NCBI GenBank assembly: GCA_001247695.2
Contig: LGRX02028657.1
Coordinates: 1-64,000 of the forward strand
Length of the DNA: 64,000 bases
Source: Cymbomonas tetramitiformis
Lineage: Eukaryota > Chlorophyta > Pyramimonadophyceae > Pyramimonadales > Pyramimonadaceae
Direction of reading: 5' to 3'
Each line of letters opens with the position of its first letter. Position 1 is the first letter of the stretch. Under the pieces are notes generated by a model. The model was not told the origin of the DNA. It was given only the letters and a program-made list of their open reading frames with translations, and searched no databases. The translations under genes and the position numbers were made by a program. Positions 29,801-40,745 of the stretch are shown here, one piece after another.

Positions 29801-32182
29801 GAGCACTAAGGCATCCTCGAACTGATCGTGCGCGGAGCGTTCATTCTTCCGGCTGCATCCAAAATAAAACAAACACGCGACTACTCGCTGCCCAATGTGT
29901 CTCCGGGAAGAGCTCTTTCATTTGTTGCGTCCCATGATCCAAATAGACGCAGCTTTTACCATTTTTTCAGTGTTTCTGTGTCTACCTATTGCATGATGCT
30001 TTCCACCATTAGGCCGAAATTGCGTGCAGCCCGGTGTCGACACGGTGCAGCATGGCTCTGTCCCAGACCTGGCCATCTGCATCGCTCCGCCCAAATTCAA
30101 CGCGGCCAGCGAGGCCTACTAGGGTACAGCAAGGTGTAACCCTAAACCTTGCCCTAATATGCTAGCACTACGTTGCTGGATCATCTCACTCGTGAGAGTG
30201 GAGAGTGGGCGGGAGGCTGCGTCCCTCCAGGAGGCGCTGCTGGTGCCAGACGAGGAGATGACGATGACGGAGACACACTACAGCGTGGAGAGGGTGGTCC
30301 GTGCCTCTGAGAAGTTCTATAAGACTGGGATCTCCAGCTTCAGCCCGATCGCAATGATAGCGTCGGCCGCGCTGGCGGCGTGCCACAATCACCGCCCGGG
30401 CACCTCAGCATGCCACGTGGCCCTAATGCAGCACTTTGCTGGGGACGACGCGAGAGCGAGGCGGAACCGCCTGTTGTGCGACATGTGGCCGTGGCTTAAG
30501 GGCGGTTCGGGCAGCGGTGACAGCCTCGAGGGGCGCATCGATGTGCTCAAGGCTGCGCTGTACGTGCAAGGCCTTGAGCTGCACAACAGTGCCCTCAGAG
30601 CGAAGGCGCGCCGTGAAGAGCGCAATCTGGACAGCCACGATCCCAATGCCGTGCTGCAGGCGCGCCCTCTCGCCATCTGAGCCGAACCTGGCCGGCAAGC
30701 ACATCGGTGTCAACGCATGATCGGACGCACAATCGTGCCACGCTGCTGATGCCACTGTGCCATTGCATGCCTCGCACCAAATCCCAATCTGCACCACCGC
30801 ACCCACACACTTCTCCACAATTCAGTGTGGTGAAAAGGAAGGGGTTCGCTATATCTCGTGCTTGAGTATTGTGTTTCGTGGCATCTTGCGTGGCTGTCAT
30901 GAGCGCTTCTTATACGGATTGGTCACGACTAGCATGTAAACGACGCTCGCAAGTGCTGTTCACGTGACCGTATGCGAGGTCTCTTCCAAACTGCAGGTCG
31001 CAGCCAGCCAGAGCCGGCTGGCAGCGCTTCAGCAGCAGCAGGCACAGAGATCTCTTCAGCAACAGCGGTGCGAGCGATATAAGAATCGGGCTCGGATTTG
31101 CCGCCTCGAGCGGCTCCACGAAGCACGCGCCCACATCCAACAGGAGCCAATCACATTCCTCCAATCGGAGCAGTTTGCTTTGGCCGAGTACTTGAAGATC
31201 CCTCCACAGTGTGTGCAGATCAGTGAGATGAGTGGGCTGCCTACCGGTATATGCTCCTTGCCTTTCTGCCTGGCGCGTCACGCCAAAGGTGGGAAGTCGT
31301 GCGTATACTTTGACGTGTCCAAGTTTAACACCAAGGAAGTGGTGAAAATGTGGAGCCGCACCCGAAAGAAGAGCGACACGTACAACTTGGCGAAGGCCTC
31401 GGATCGCAACCGTTGGATGAATTGCAAGCTGCATTTCCACCTCCAGAAGTTTATGCAGGACTTCTCTGAGGATGGAGTGTCTCCCGGCCATGCTTACAGG
31501 TGCGCCCCGGAGCCGTGGAGGGGGCAGGGCAAGGCATGATAGTATATGGCCGCAATCTACACCCTAGAGCACACCGGCGCACACGGCTGCCAAAATGTTG
31601 AATATGCCCCAAGCGCTGAGTGCGTGGTTGCTCCAGTGCCAAGGTATCCGAGTCCAATGGCGGTTGTGTGGGGCGAGAAACTTGCTATGTTTGCTTGCAG
31701 TTGCGCATTGCATTTGGCGTGTTGCAACCTTGTGCAAGCAGTGTGGTTTCTCTTTCTTGTTGCGCGTAAAGTAACATGGTTCTTGCGCTTTTGGTGCATG
31801 TAAGACAGTCCTGGGAAGTCGGATGCACAAACAGGTGTGCGCTTGGGTCGTCCACCAAGTTCCCTACATCAATCACATAGTTCAATGGCAGATGTTGCTG
31901 ACCCACGGGGGTGGTTGCACTTGATCTCACAGATTGCCGGGGCTATCAATTACCGCTGGGAAATTGCTGGTGAAACGCTGCCACCTGACATCTCCAGAGA
32001 GCTTTGCTGAACATGTGATGGCCAGTGAGGCACTATCTGATAAGGCGCGGGCTATGATATCTGCCAATGAGCACCCCAACGTGCGTGCAAACATACATTC
32101 GTATCTATGCAACATGTTCACGGATAGACATCAACCTGGCATGGACCGGCTGTTGCAAGAAGTAGCATCAGTGATGCCGTGA
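19616..32182 (+). CDS. Multi-exon host gene: RWD domain plus ADP-ribosyltransferase-like domain
   Basis: Splice signals and phase give a chain of about 21 exons: 19616-19639, 19739-19775, 20012-20112, 20391-20541, 20636-20811, 21280-21346, 21427-21599, 21777-about 22000, 22392-22632, 22948-23251, 23611-23976, 24563-about 24892, 25406-25483, about 26133-26340, 26445-26913, 27512-27860, 28484-28950, 29454-29721, about 30190-30645, 30997-31499 and 31933-32182 with a TGA stop. Most junctions read CAG|GT and keep phase. The protein would be about 1,600-1,700 residues: RWD at the N-terminus, ART fold next, then long helical regions with a CxxC...CxxC pair. PARP6/8-type and UBC-linked PARP proteins are the nearest known architectures. 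An exon may be missing between 25483 and 26133. Confidence 0.65.
21280..22170 (+). CDS. Exons 6-8 of the RWD-ART gene: linker
   Basis: Exon 6 (EKGATLWEEMCRASAPAEQG) continues the RWD closing helix in phase. Exon 7 (DVPVRIKESRVHAAIRFVHL through HAACLK) and exon 8 (from ETPTTAPLSARESSEG to FEAITDTVVARLECR) follow in phase with good acceptors at 21426 and 21776. The exon 8 donor is unclear: a GTCCGC after LECR or a GTTCAA near 22077 would both give the phase needed by the next exon. I recognise no domain here. Confidence 0.55.
22392..23251 (+). CDS. Exons 9-10: ADP-ribosyltransferase-like (PARP/KptA fold) domain
   Basis: Exon 9 ends with LVTHCTYDESNWASIVDLGL, matching the first ART motif (H-G-T...N-W..I...GL, here with HCT). 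Exon 10 reads FRYGAGIYFSANNYSANYG, matching the second motif (G-x-GIYF...S-x-x-Y). The splice AAGCG|GTGCC to AG|CGTGAAG keeps phase. The domain would transfer ADP-ribose from NAD or, as in KptA, remove a 2'-phosphate from RNA. The glutamate that completes the PARP1 triad is not obvious: the last strand region reads PPGIQVKFMQ. A cysteine/histidine stretch (HCLHTRPGQRCPHC) follows. Activity is uncertain. Confidence 0.65.
23290..23545. repeat. GACTGGGGTGCAGATGGTGTGGCGT-type tandem repeat in an intron
   Basis: About 25-bp units repeat roughly nine times with drift between exons 10 and 11. Both strands appear open as a result; these frames are not genes. Confidence 0.8.
23611..25483 (+). CDS. Exons 11-13 of the RWD-ART gene
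   Basis: Exon 11 (23611-23976) includes CVVVPVLLAVSPSQYHPP and EEETRLRVEFTKRVLIRAA. Exon 12 (from 24563) includes GLRMVTTNVYDRTGE, a helical alanine-rich stretch and TTAVLVILVAGDDS. The last part slightly resembles a von Willebrand A strand, but no metal site is seen, so no domain is claimed. Exon 13 (EERVEFLNKLWLTFQRFDK then IIVKLVK) is 78 bp with clear CACAG and AAG|GTGGGC borders. All three keep phase 0. Confidence 0.6.
25484..26132. other. Intron or unresolved exon region
   Basis: Frames such as YKSALDTGSDLDAKW near 25620 end at a CAG|GTGCG donor-like site (about 25705), but no in-phase acceptor was found. A small exon may be hidden here. TATATATACAGG near 25748 is simple sequence. Confidence 0.35.
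26133..27860 (+). CDS. Exons 14-16: helical region and CxxC pair
   Basis: The exon ending at 26340 reads SSTLLFWTFSKKVDSLPSFF and NVGIIDGPSMM. The next (26445-26913) is a 156-residue helical exon ending TAASACAKCP. In phase it joins ISAHTRRMRYMREVSCSSC (from 27512), giving a possible zinc site CxxC-x19-CxxC. After that cysteine pair the plausible frame changes to VVLPVDILRGAASLKV, ending SAGSQQMTQ at a CAG|GTAACC donor. The change needs either a very short intron or an indel near 27575. Function is unknown. Confidence 0.5.
28484..29721 (+). CDS. Exons 17-18 of the RWD-ART gene
   Basis: The exon 28484-28950 starts after CTCATTTCAG and contains RPVFRQTLQLLQSEVYRGY and LAHALVHALNMLMHRKDRD. It ends in phase 2. 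The exon 29454-29721 starts with the one matching base and contains LCADDPGAHLSESEEDG and LAKAIRAAIGESIARSCRAY, ending CTGCAG|GTGGCC. Both are helical and unassigned. Confidence 0.55.
30190..32182 (+). CDS. Exons 19-21: C-terminal region of the RWD-ART gene
   Basis: The exon from about 30190 holds EEMTMTETHYSVERVVRASE and FYKTGISSFSPIAMIASA. It probably splices near 30645, since its own frame meets a stop at 30680. The exon 30997-31499 opens with a glutamine-rich coiled coil (LAALQQQQAQRSLQQQRCER). It continues KIPPQCVQISEMSGLPTG and SCVYFDVSKFNTKEVVKMW, and ends TTACAG|GTGCGC. The last exon (from 31933, after TCTCACAG) adds LTSPESFAEHVMASEALSD and stops at 32182. The final junction preserves phase. 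No family was recognised; a separate short gene starting near 30960 is a possible alternative. Confidence 0.55.
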
Positions 32183-32950
32183 GATTTCACCATTCCCGAT
32201 TATAATTAAACCTAGAGTATCGTGACATGTGATACAGTGTGTCACTAATAGGTCAATCTAGCTGAACATCTAGCCCCGTGTTCTTTGGCTTATTAATGAA
32301 AAAGAAAAAGAAAAGAAAAAGAGACACCCTTAACGGGGTGTGGGGTTTAAAGTCCCCATGACTCCCTTTCTTTCTCCTGTTAGTCTGGGCGGTTGTCCAC
32401 TTTGCTTCTGTATGCTTTGTTAAGGCTTACTGCGTATCCCGTTGCTAGGTGATGTATTAATGACGGATTTGCATCTGCTTCGTTCCGGGGCTTCGGGATC
32501 TGCCCTCCTTATCATGCTAGTTGTTTATGTATAGGCATTCTTCTTTATTATATCGCTATAACCATGACGTATACCGTATCTGCACCATTGGTTAGAATTA
32601 CGAGGAATAGGCTCGCGTTGGCAAAAATGTTGTATATTTGCGACTAAGGCTGGGATTCATCTGAAATTATTATAGGTTGAAACATCACTTAATCGGTATT
32701 GATCGGTTGGGCGTTTTACGTATGGTGGTATTGAACATTGATCGATATATTGCATTTGGGGCGTCATTCATTATTCATCGATACCCGTCGATAAGTCATT
32801 GTTCAAATTGATCGATAGTACAAAATCTAAGTGCAGTGATTGACCATATCGATCACACGTCGCTTAACTACCATTTGTATTTTCAGTCGCCGATGGACGA
32901 ACGTGCGTGGCACCCATGTATCCATTTCTTGTATTTATTTTATCGGCACA
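32183..32950. other. Intergenic, AT-rich
   Basis: This follows the stop of the RWD-ART gene. An A/G run (GAAAAAGAAAAAGAAAAG) near 32297 and repeated ATCGAT/TATCGAT motifs at 32740-32860 are seen, but no gene. Confidence 0.6.
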
Positions 32951-34705
32951 CTCAGACGATGTCTGTTATATGTGATGCGGCGTAGATGATGCTTATCGGT
33001 TGACACGAAGACCACTCGAGTAGCGCCGCAGTAAACGCCGAAGCCCCTTCCGCCGCCGCATTACCACCACTTCCGCCTGGAACAGATGGCAGAGGGCGAG
33101 GGAGTGCAGTCCCTCGCCGGTCTCCTCCTGCACCGGAATGCAGAAAGCCGTTGTCGTGGCATGCGAATGTTTTCAATCGCCGAGAGGACACTCGCGGAAG
33201 TGGTGGTAACCCACCCCCTTCTTCGCCTTAGCACATCATCTGAAACATTGGGGAATGGCACGCTGAGTGTGTCTGTCAAAAGCAACCTGCGGGCGGGTAA
33301 CGGGCGCTTCCAATGGTCCAATCCCTTGCGATTCCGCTTAGGATGAGCGGTCCCAGAGTAGCCGGCGGCGGCCACGCCTTCAGCAAGAAATCAAGCCGTT
33401 CAATTTCGTTATTCAGAACCGTGTGAAGCATTTGTTTGACGTTACAGTAGTCTCGCGTCGTCTCGTCGACGCAGCGGGGACAGCCGCTGCCGCCGCAGTC
33501 CCAACAGCTGCCCCACCCTGCTCCGCATTTGGTTGTTTCCACGTGACGTAGATTTGCGTCACGAGTGCTTGGAGCACCCGAAATGAAACTTCGCCCAAAT
33601 CATCGGAATGGGGGAGATAGTAGCGCATTCTCACCGCTGCTGCATAGAACGTGGGGTCAAGGGACTCGTAAAACCGATGCTTAGGCTGGGGTCTCCTCAG
33701 TGGTTCCGCTCCCGACTCCGCCGAACGCGATTGTCCCGCACATGATAGCGACTCACGTGATAGCAACGCCCGCGGGCGGCCCACGCCTGCAAGGCAATAA
33801 TAACGCAAAGCCGAGTGCTCTTCCTGCGACGTCTGGCGCACGCCCAAGGATACGGAGTATTTTATCACGTGGACCAAGGCCCTCCTGCCATCCCTTTCGC
33901 TCACAACCTCAGTGCCCAGTAAAAAACATCTCAGAGGGCGATTCCTTCTCGATGACCGCTGACAAGACGACGTCGTAGACGAGTCGTAGACGAGTCGTAG
34001 ACGAGGGAGTTGATAACGTTGTCGATCACGCGCACGGTGAGGTCTTCCAACTCGCGAAGGACGCGCGTCGCATTCAGTCCAGCCGAAGAAAATTCGGCGC
34101 GCAGCGCAGCGTAATAACCAGTCGTGTCAGTTTGGTGGCGGGTGTCGTCAGTGTCCGCCAGCCGCTCATTCTTGCCGCCAAGGGTGTTTTCACGTAGAGA
34201 TTTCGCCCAAGCACGGTGTCGAACTTCCCAATAAATGGCATTGGCCTTTGCACATTTGGTTTCCGTAGTGCGGGCGCGCAGTAGCCGCGCTGTTGCGACA
34301 GACCCGTACTCTCGCGTTTGCCACTGGAGCCCAAGCGTCGCAATGGGTGGCGTTCGCCGCGGTGTGCTGGGCGAGTCTCTCACGCATCACCGCAACTAAA
34401 ATATGTAGTTGTCGTGGATCCATCACGCCCGACTCTTTAAATATTCACTTCTTCGCTTTCGGGTTCGCCATAATTAATACGAAGCCAGAGGTCCAAGTGG
34501 TGCCATGGTGCACACATGGGCTTGCGATGCGGACACGCGGAACGCCATGAAGAAAGTCATACACAAAACGCGAATTTAGGTCGAGAGGGTAGGAGGTGGT
34601 TGATGCGCGCGCCGACACCGGCCCTAGCGAGGGGTGCAAATAAGTGAGCAAGTCCATCATAACCATATCCGAGGTTAAGCGCCATACCATCCATAATGCC
34701 AAAGC
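32951..34705 (-). pseudogene. Decayed retroelement gag, related to the 18-19 kb fragment
   Basis: Near 33225-33110 on the minus strand, CAKAKKGVGYHHFRECPLGD, a stop, and AFCIPVQEETGEGLHSLAL parallel the 18-19 kb fragment (YHFYRDRCPLGG and AFCIPIDDEDAEGVHALAM). One knuckle cysteine is now alanine. Upstream frames at 33413-33904 (MRYYLPHSDDLGEVSFRVLQ) and 33931-34383 (LNATRVLRELEDLTVRVIDN) look like the helical part. At least three frame changes and stops make it a relic. The frame at 34445-34702 may be its N-terminus. Confidence 0.6.
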
Positions 34706-35410
34706 AACACAAAACCTAGCGGTATACTACTGGTATACCTCGGAAGTGAAAGTTCAGAATCCACTATTTTGGAAACAGGTTCGGAAACGGATAACTTCTT
34801 AAGTTAAGATAAACTGAATTAAGAGAAACCTAAAACCTCGCTCGGTCTGTCGATCGGAACTACATAAGAAAAAGAAAAAGAAAAAACCACGCCCGTCGGA
34901 ACTACATAATACTGTACGACGGAGTACTGTTACTGTCACAACTACTGCTGTCACTACCTCTGGACGGATTTGAGCCAAGGAACGACGATCGCTTTGAATT
35001 GGAAACTTCGCTTTAAATTGGGAGTTTTTTTGAAGGTCATTGTTTTGATGTTTTTTTACACAAATATTAACTTATTATACCAACAAAATAGGGTGCTTTT
35101 AATTTTGGAAGTTTTTCTCATCGTACGAAGCGGGGTTTTTAGGATTCTTACGCGTGGCTCTACGGCATATTGAGGAGTGTTCTAAAAATTCACATATGGT
35201 ATTAGGTTGAGATTGGAGGTTATGAAATGGAAGCAAAAAGGGGAAAATATGCACATATTTATCGTATGTTTGATATTGTCATCGTTTTCGGCAAACCTTT
35301 TGCCAAAAACCCCCTCAAACCCTATGCGTCATCACACGCGTATTCACAAGGGTAGGTAACATATGTAAAGGTTCTTGGCAATCGACCCGATACGGGATGT
35401 GTTGTAGAAT
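34706..35410. other. AT-rich, no gene seen
   Basis: There is a GAAAAAGAAAAAGAAAAAA run at 34869-34888 and long A/T-rich stretches at 35030-35170. The short frame at 34970-35173 has no recognisable feature. Confidence 0.5.
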
Positions 35411-36033
35411 AGTATGCCAGCAAATATGTGCTTGAGGAGCCCCCGATATACCCCGCCCCTTCGGTCATGCCTGAGCAGCCTTTCCACGAGTCCTTCATGG
35501 TCAACTTCATGGCTGGCACCACTTTGGTCGATGAGATGGACCCCGCACCATCAGGGCACGCGTCCTCTCCATGCACGGCATGACCGCGCCTACTGGTATA
35601 TTTGCCAACGACAAGAACATTCACGTGATCGACTCCGACGATGACTCCGATGGTGACTTCGACGACGTCTCCGACGGACCCGACGAGGTCGACACCGGCT
35701 ACATCGACAAGCCATGCCTTCATGTCCACCCACGTTTCTCCGCCGGTGGCGCAGGAATGCTCAAACCCCTACTTCACTCTGCCTGTACTCTGCGTGAGTG
35801 AGCATGTTGTCTGCATGTGCGGCTACGGCCGCCGCTCCTCTTTCTGTAGAACTCTCCACAGATGCTGGGGCCTACTACGGGTCGGTGGTGCTTGCACAGC
35901 CTTTCACCGGCACGGCACTATTTCTCGCGGACTGTGCAGACGTGATCGAGAGTCAACACCTCATTCAATCGAGCCCCGCTGACACGGATCGCTCAGATGT
36001 TTCATGGACTACCGCACAAGCTCTCTTCACATA
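35411..36033 (+). pseudogene. Degenerate coding remnant, unassigned
   Basis: Pieces in different frames look protein-like: PFHESFMVNFMAGTTLVDEM near 35470, the acidic HVIDSDDDSDGDFDDV at 35620-35670, and SVVLAQPFTGTALFLADCAD near 35900. No single frame joins them. The acidic patch recalls the third gag segment at 15.5 kb, so a retroelement origin is possible. No domain is identified. Confidence 0.35.
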
Positions 36034-36520
36034 ATCAGAATTGCGCAGTTACGGGTTTCTTGTCTGCTATGCCACCTCTTCAGACTGCATTGTTTCTCAA
36101 TCGACGGCTGCAGCTCTTCGATTAGCCTTAGCTGTATGTGTCCATCGACAGTGCAATTGGACTTTGAAAGTGGCTAAGATGAGCCACGGCATCCAGCTTA
36201 GTGACCCCTAGTTAACGTGTGGGCATGACAGCCCGTGGCTAGGAACTAGTGCAACTGATGTGGGACAGCCCTACCAGAATGGACAGGCCTCCCAGCTGTG
36301 TTTCCGCCGAGGCTGTTCATTGGTGTTTGTTGTTTAGGTTCTAGGATTGCCACCTGTAGTCCCAACTCCGTACTCCTACAGGGTGGTGTGCTGGAATTGT
36401 CACAGTGACAGTTCAAACCTATTATGTCACGTGTTCCCTTTTCCTATAGCTGTAGTCCATGCTCTGTATGATAATCCTAGTTAGTGAATTCCGGAAGAGT
36501 AAAACCGGGTTCTAGGTTTT
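36034..36520. other. No gene seen
   Basis: This is mixed-composition sequence without repeats or convincing frames. Confidence 0.4.
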
Positions 36521-37096
36521 ATGAATTCGATCAAAGTAAGTGAAAGCTATTCTGACTGTCTGACCGTTTCTGACCGATATATTCACAACTATACATGTCT
36601 AACAGAAACAGCACCACCGACCGGCGGAGCCGTGCTGTGTCCGTCGAGGCTAGCACCACAGAACGTCGCAGCGGGCAGCGTAGCGGCGGTGGCGCACACA
36701 CAAAACAATGCACAAGCAAGCAGCGCAATCGCCGAAGAGCGCGCGGCCAAACCCCATAAGTGGCTTGCCGCATCCCTGCGTAGGCACATAAGGCGACACC
36801 GTCGGTAAAGCTTTGCCGTCAACAGGCGTGCCCCCGTCGGTAGAGTAGCCCGCATCAAACTCGTGAACGGACGCGCCCCCGTCGGTGCAGGAGCCCGCCT
36901 CGTTGTCGCCGCACACGTCGTCCGCCTCGACGTGTATGTGGTTGAGGGCAAATCTGCGCCCCTTGTCCGTGATCGAGCATTGCACATTTAATGCATGAAG
37001 GGATGAATGCATAAATTCACCAAGTGAGAATACAAATCGGATATCGTAATATTCACAAGTAAAAATGCAAGGTCGCGTCCTTTTCAGGAATAACAC
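36521..37096 (-). pseudogene. Short retroelement-like remnant
   Basis: On the minus strand, HIHVEADDVCGDNEAGSC, a repeated TDGG motif (CTDGGASVHEF, STDGGTPVDG) and a hydrophobic segment (ACLCIVLCVRH) occur in adjoining frames. An acidic patch followed by a hydrophobic stretch resembles the third gag segment at 15.1-16.0 kb. This is a weak similarity judged by eye. Confidence 0.3.
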
Positions 37097-37249
37097 CGCA
37101 CCCCCTCCCCGACTAGTGAAAGTATGGAACGGGGCCCTGATTTTTAAAAATAAATTCTCCTTTTTAACAAAAAATGCACCGACACCTCCCCGAAAAAGTC
37201 AAAATGCAAATCAGGTGAAATTTACAAGTAAGAATACAAGTTCTTGCAA

Positions 37250-37610
37250 AGTCTAAGAGAGGCTCCCTCGACATCCATGACGACACAACCAAATAAGTGA
37301 AAATAATACAAATCCCTGAAATTTTACAAGCAAAAATACATAATTTCTTAGCCTAAGAAGTAATATATCACGGAGACTCCCTCGACATCCATGACGACAC
37401 AACCAAATAAGTGAAAATACAAATCCCTGAAAATTTTCAAGCAAAATGCACAATTTTTAAAGCGTAAGCAGTAATGTCACGGAGACTCCCTCGACATCCA
37501 TGACGACACAACCAAATAAGTGAAAATACAAAGCCCTGAAGTTTTGCAAGCAAGCATACATATGTTTTTTAAGCCTAACGTAAGCAGTAATGTCACGGAG
37601 ACTGCCCTGT
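37250..37610. repeat. 109-116-bp tandem repeat, three copies
   Basis: Units start at 37263, 37377 and 37486 with CTCCCTCGACATCCATGACG, continue through AACCAAATAAGTGAAAATA and end TAATGTCACGGAGA. A fourth partial start lies at 37602. Confidence 0.85.
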
Positions 37611-38162
37611 CAACCGTCACACCACAACCGGAACATGAACTTACAAATCCCGTCTTGTGTAAAGGTAAAAATTAAAAGTATGTGTTAAATCTGTAATAGC
37701 AATTAATAATAGAAAACGGAACCTGCTAGGCTAGAATGTGGCAGAGTGAACGCGAGCTGAACGCTTATGGTAATAAATTATTGAAATAATGATAGAAAAC
37801 AGAAGCTGCTAGGCTGGAAGGTGGCACCGTTGCAACGTTTGCGAGCGGAAAGCTACTACTAAGAAAAGAAGGGAAGCCAAACGCTTCAAAATGAAAATTA
37901 AAAAAAGAACACTTTCGAGTCTGCCGTCGCTGTCAGAGTTTGTAAATATACAAAGAAAGCGAAATGTTTTAAAGTCGTTTAAAGTCTTTAACGCAGCGCT
38001 AATAAGGACCAGTCCAATTCCAGATTAGAAAGCCATCTGGAAGACTCGTTAAGATCGAATCTTGCAAAACTCTTTTAAGAAGCGCTATTTTGCCTATTGG
38101 TGCTTGTGCCGCAAGCATTGAAACGTCTGCGCAAATGACTGATATTACTGAGCTAGCGAATT
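37611..38162. other. AT-rich unique sequence
   Basis: No gene. GAACCTGCTAGGCT and GAAGCTGCTAGGCT recur about 80 bp apart (37718 and 37801). Confidence 0.4.
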
Positions 38163-38764
38163 AGTATCCGATTGCGCCGAGGTTTGTTGCGTGCTTATTA
38201 TAAGGACCTTAACGGTCTAATATTAACTTAGACGCTGCGTAATCAGAGACTTTAGCTTCCGCAATCTTTGACGTGAAAGTAACTCGTCGAGAGAGAAAAA
38301 AGTCCGTCATCGATGACGGAGCAGCGTAAACGTCTTTTCTTAACTTGGTAAAAAGAAAAAGTAACTAAAAAGTCCGTCGTCAATGACGAAAAAACGTCAA
38401 AACTGTATTTAAGACTGTAAACATTATCAATAGTCCAGCTTTCCGTCATTGATGACGGAGCTTTTCGTCATTGATGACGGACTTTTTAGTCACTTAAATT
38501 ATTCTACCAAATTAAGAAAGACTTTTACGCCGCTGCTTCGTCATCGATGACGAATGCTCTCGTCATCGATGCCAGACTTTCCACAGTTCTTTCAAAGATT
38601 GCGGAACTTTCCATGACCGACGATGGACGTTTCATTTCTCGGTGAGTCACTTTCACGTCACATATTTCGGCAGTCAAAGTCTCCAATTACGCAGCGTCTA
38701 AATTGTTTAACCGTCAGTGTCTTAACGATAAACTCGCAACAAACCGCGGCGCAATCGTATACTT
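38163..38764. mobile_element. About 600-bp inverted-repeat (foldback-like) element
   Basis: The left arm from 38163 (AGTATCCGATTGCGCCGAGG) pairs with the right arm ending near 38764 (GCGGCGCAATCGTATACT). Matching pairs follow inward, including TTAGACGCTGCGTAATC with ATTACGCAGCGTCTAA, and CCGCAATCTTTG with CAAAGATTGCGG. The centre is filled with TCATCGATGACGGA-type palindromes. The right arm has an extra 60 bp near 38615-38675. No gene inside. Confidence 0.75.
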
Positions 38765-38880
38765 ATACCTGGATATTTGCCTGGTCTGACGCGCGTGGCA
38801 ACAGCAGCTCGACGTAATCATTTCTGGCGAGTACGGCGATTCCTTGGTTTTGCTGATATATATGCATCTTCTACCTGACG

Positions 38881-39222
38881 GTGCGCTCGCAAACTGGCCA
38901 AGCGGCGAACCGTGTGCTGGCTCTCCGTGTCCATCACCAGGTAGTATGCAAGGACCTTCGCATATGTAATTCTGATAGAGAGTCCAGCCCAGTCGGGAGT
39001 AAGTTCCCGAAGCCAGTGTCCGAGATTGAAACGTGGCAGGAGACTCGTTTCTTCGCCCTCGTGTACAAGGAAAACGTGAATTCCTCCAGATTAAGGGACA
39101 TCCTCAAGCACACAATGATATCGCATGTGCGTAATGGCGGTGCACCCTGCGGCTGGGGGTGCAGCATGCCAACCAAATGCTGCAGTTGTGGTAAGCTGCT
39201 TGCGAGACCCGGTGCGTCGTAA
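38881..39222 (+). CDS. Hypothetical 113-codon reading frame
   Basis: An open frame with methionine start contains ETWQETRFFALVYKENVNSS and a cysteine-rich end (CGWGCSMPTKCCSCGK). The four close cysteines could bind metal. I do not recognise it; it may be part of a retroelement or chance. Confidence 0.25.
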   Translation: MRSQTGQAANRVLALRVHHQVVCKDLRICNSDRESSPVGSKFPKPVSEIETWQETRFFALVYKENVNSSRLRDILKHTMISHVRNGGAPCGWGCSMPTKCCSCGKLLARPGAS

Positions 39223-40540
39223 GCTACGCGCCTGCCGGTACCCAGGAATTAGCAAAAGCAAAAACCCTAAATACACTGTTACGAGTCCGCTATCTGCATC
39301 CTGTCCGTATCACACCGGTACAATTTGTCTACGCACGAAAACTCCCATTAAAATCAGTCGCCCACACACAAATCAGTCGCCCACGCTACATATACCTTTA
39401 CAATTTTTATATAGGCATTTGCCTATGCGCACACTACAACACTCTGTGGTTTGCCGACGCATATACAAACTGAAATCCTTCATAATATTTCTGAGGTTCA
39501 GTTCAGATGATTTTGCACAAGAATCACAGTACGTCTCCCACCACCATGTAAAAGGATGGTACGCGACCCCCATAATTTATTGTATGAAGTGTCTTATTTG
39601 TACTATAAACGAAGTAAAGGATCCCGCCTTATTCAATAACCGATTCGTTCAGATTTTTAGAAATGCCGCATGTACTAAACTAAACACTGCAGTTGGTTTA
39701 TTTAACAGATAAATATCCTTCGACTTGATTATGTCAAAATCGACGATGCCCGCGACGCATTGCAAACCTCCGAACATGCTTGGTGAGGTGTGCCTACAGA
39801 GACCTAATTGTGAACCATACAATCCCATTAGAAATCTGGCACTCAAAGAACAAGAGGCTCTGCTTCAAATGTAGAATAGAATCCTCTGCTATGTTTGCGA
39901 ACTGGGTGCGGGTTGTGTTCCTTTCTCCACATCCCGATCTTTGTGCTTCTTGTCTTTCTTGTCTTTCTTCTCCTTCTTCTCCTTCTTGTCCTGAGCACCC
40001 TCTCACTCCATCCCTTGCCGTCTCCCCTTGTCAGTCCACCTTGTCATTCCACACGCAGCATGCTTTGTGACTACCCCCAATAATGTGCAAGCCACTCGAA
40101 AAAAATTAGTGCCTATCGTGCATCCTACCTCTGCTCTATGGGTGTAACCAGGAATTTGCGATTTCCTCAGCTAATGGTATCGCTAGGGCAGTTCCTGTGC
40201 CGCCGTCGAGTGCACGTGCGGTGCACATTAATCACCGACGTCCACCTTATCAAGCTCGAGATGTGAGCATCTCGCAAGCGTTTTGCACGGAAAGTGTTCA
40301 CGCGTCTCCAACTTGGGCAAACTATCCTAACTTAAGAGAAGGTTCATTGGCACATCGATTTGCATGCCGCGTTGCCGCCAAGAGTTGGCACATCTGGATA
40401 GTCGCCACCTTCTTCTCCTTCTTCTCTTTGCTGTCTGCCTTCTCCTTTTTCTCCTTTTTCTCTTTTTTTTCGCCTTTTTCCTGTAGGCAAAGGGAAGTGC
40501 CCCCCAACACGTGCCACGTCACCACTCGGTTATAAATGAA
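39223..40540. other. Gene-poor stretch with pyrimidine tracts
   Basis: No gene recognised. CTTCTT/CTCC-rich tracts occupy 39938-39995 and 40408-40482; a third tract lies at 41578-41625. Confidence 0.5.
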
Positions 40541-40546
40541 GCAGCC

Positions 40547-40745
40547 CAACACTCGGTGACACCTCGCATCCGCCAGGGCCACAGGCCGCTTGGTGACAAC
40601 TCGCATCCGCCAGGGCCACAGGCCGCTTGGTGACACCTCGCATTCGCCAGGGCCACAGGCCGCTCGGTGACACCTCGCATCCGCCAGGGCCACAGGCTGC
40701 TCGGTGACACCTCGCATCCGCCAGGGCCACAGGCCGCTTGGTGGC
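40547..40745. repeat. 37-bp minisatellite, five copies
   Basis: The unit combines GGTGACACCTCGCATCCGCC and AGGGCCACAGGCCGCTT. Copies differ by one to three bases. Confidence 0.9.
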
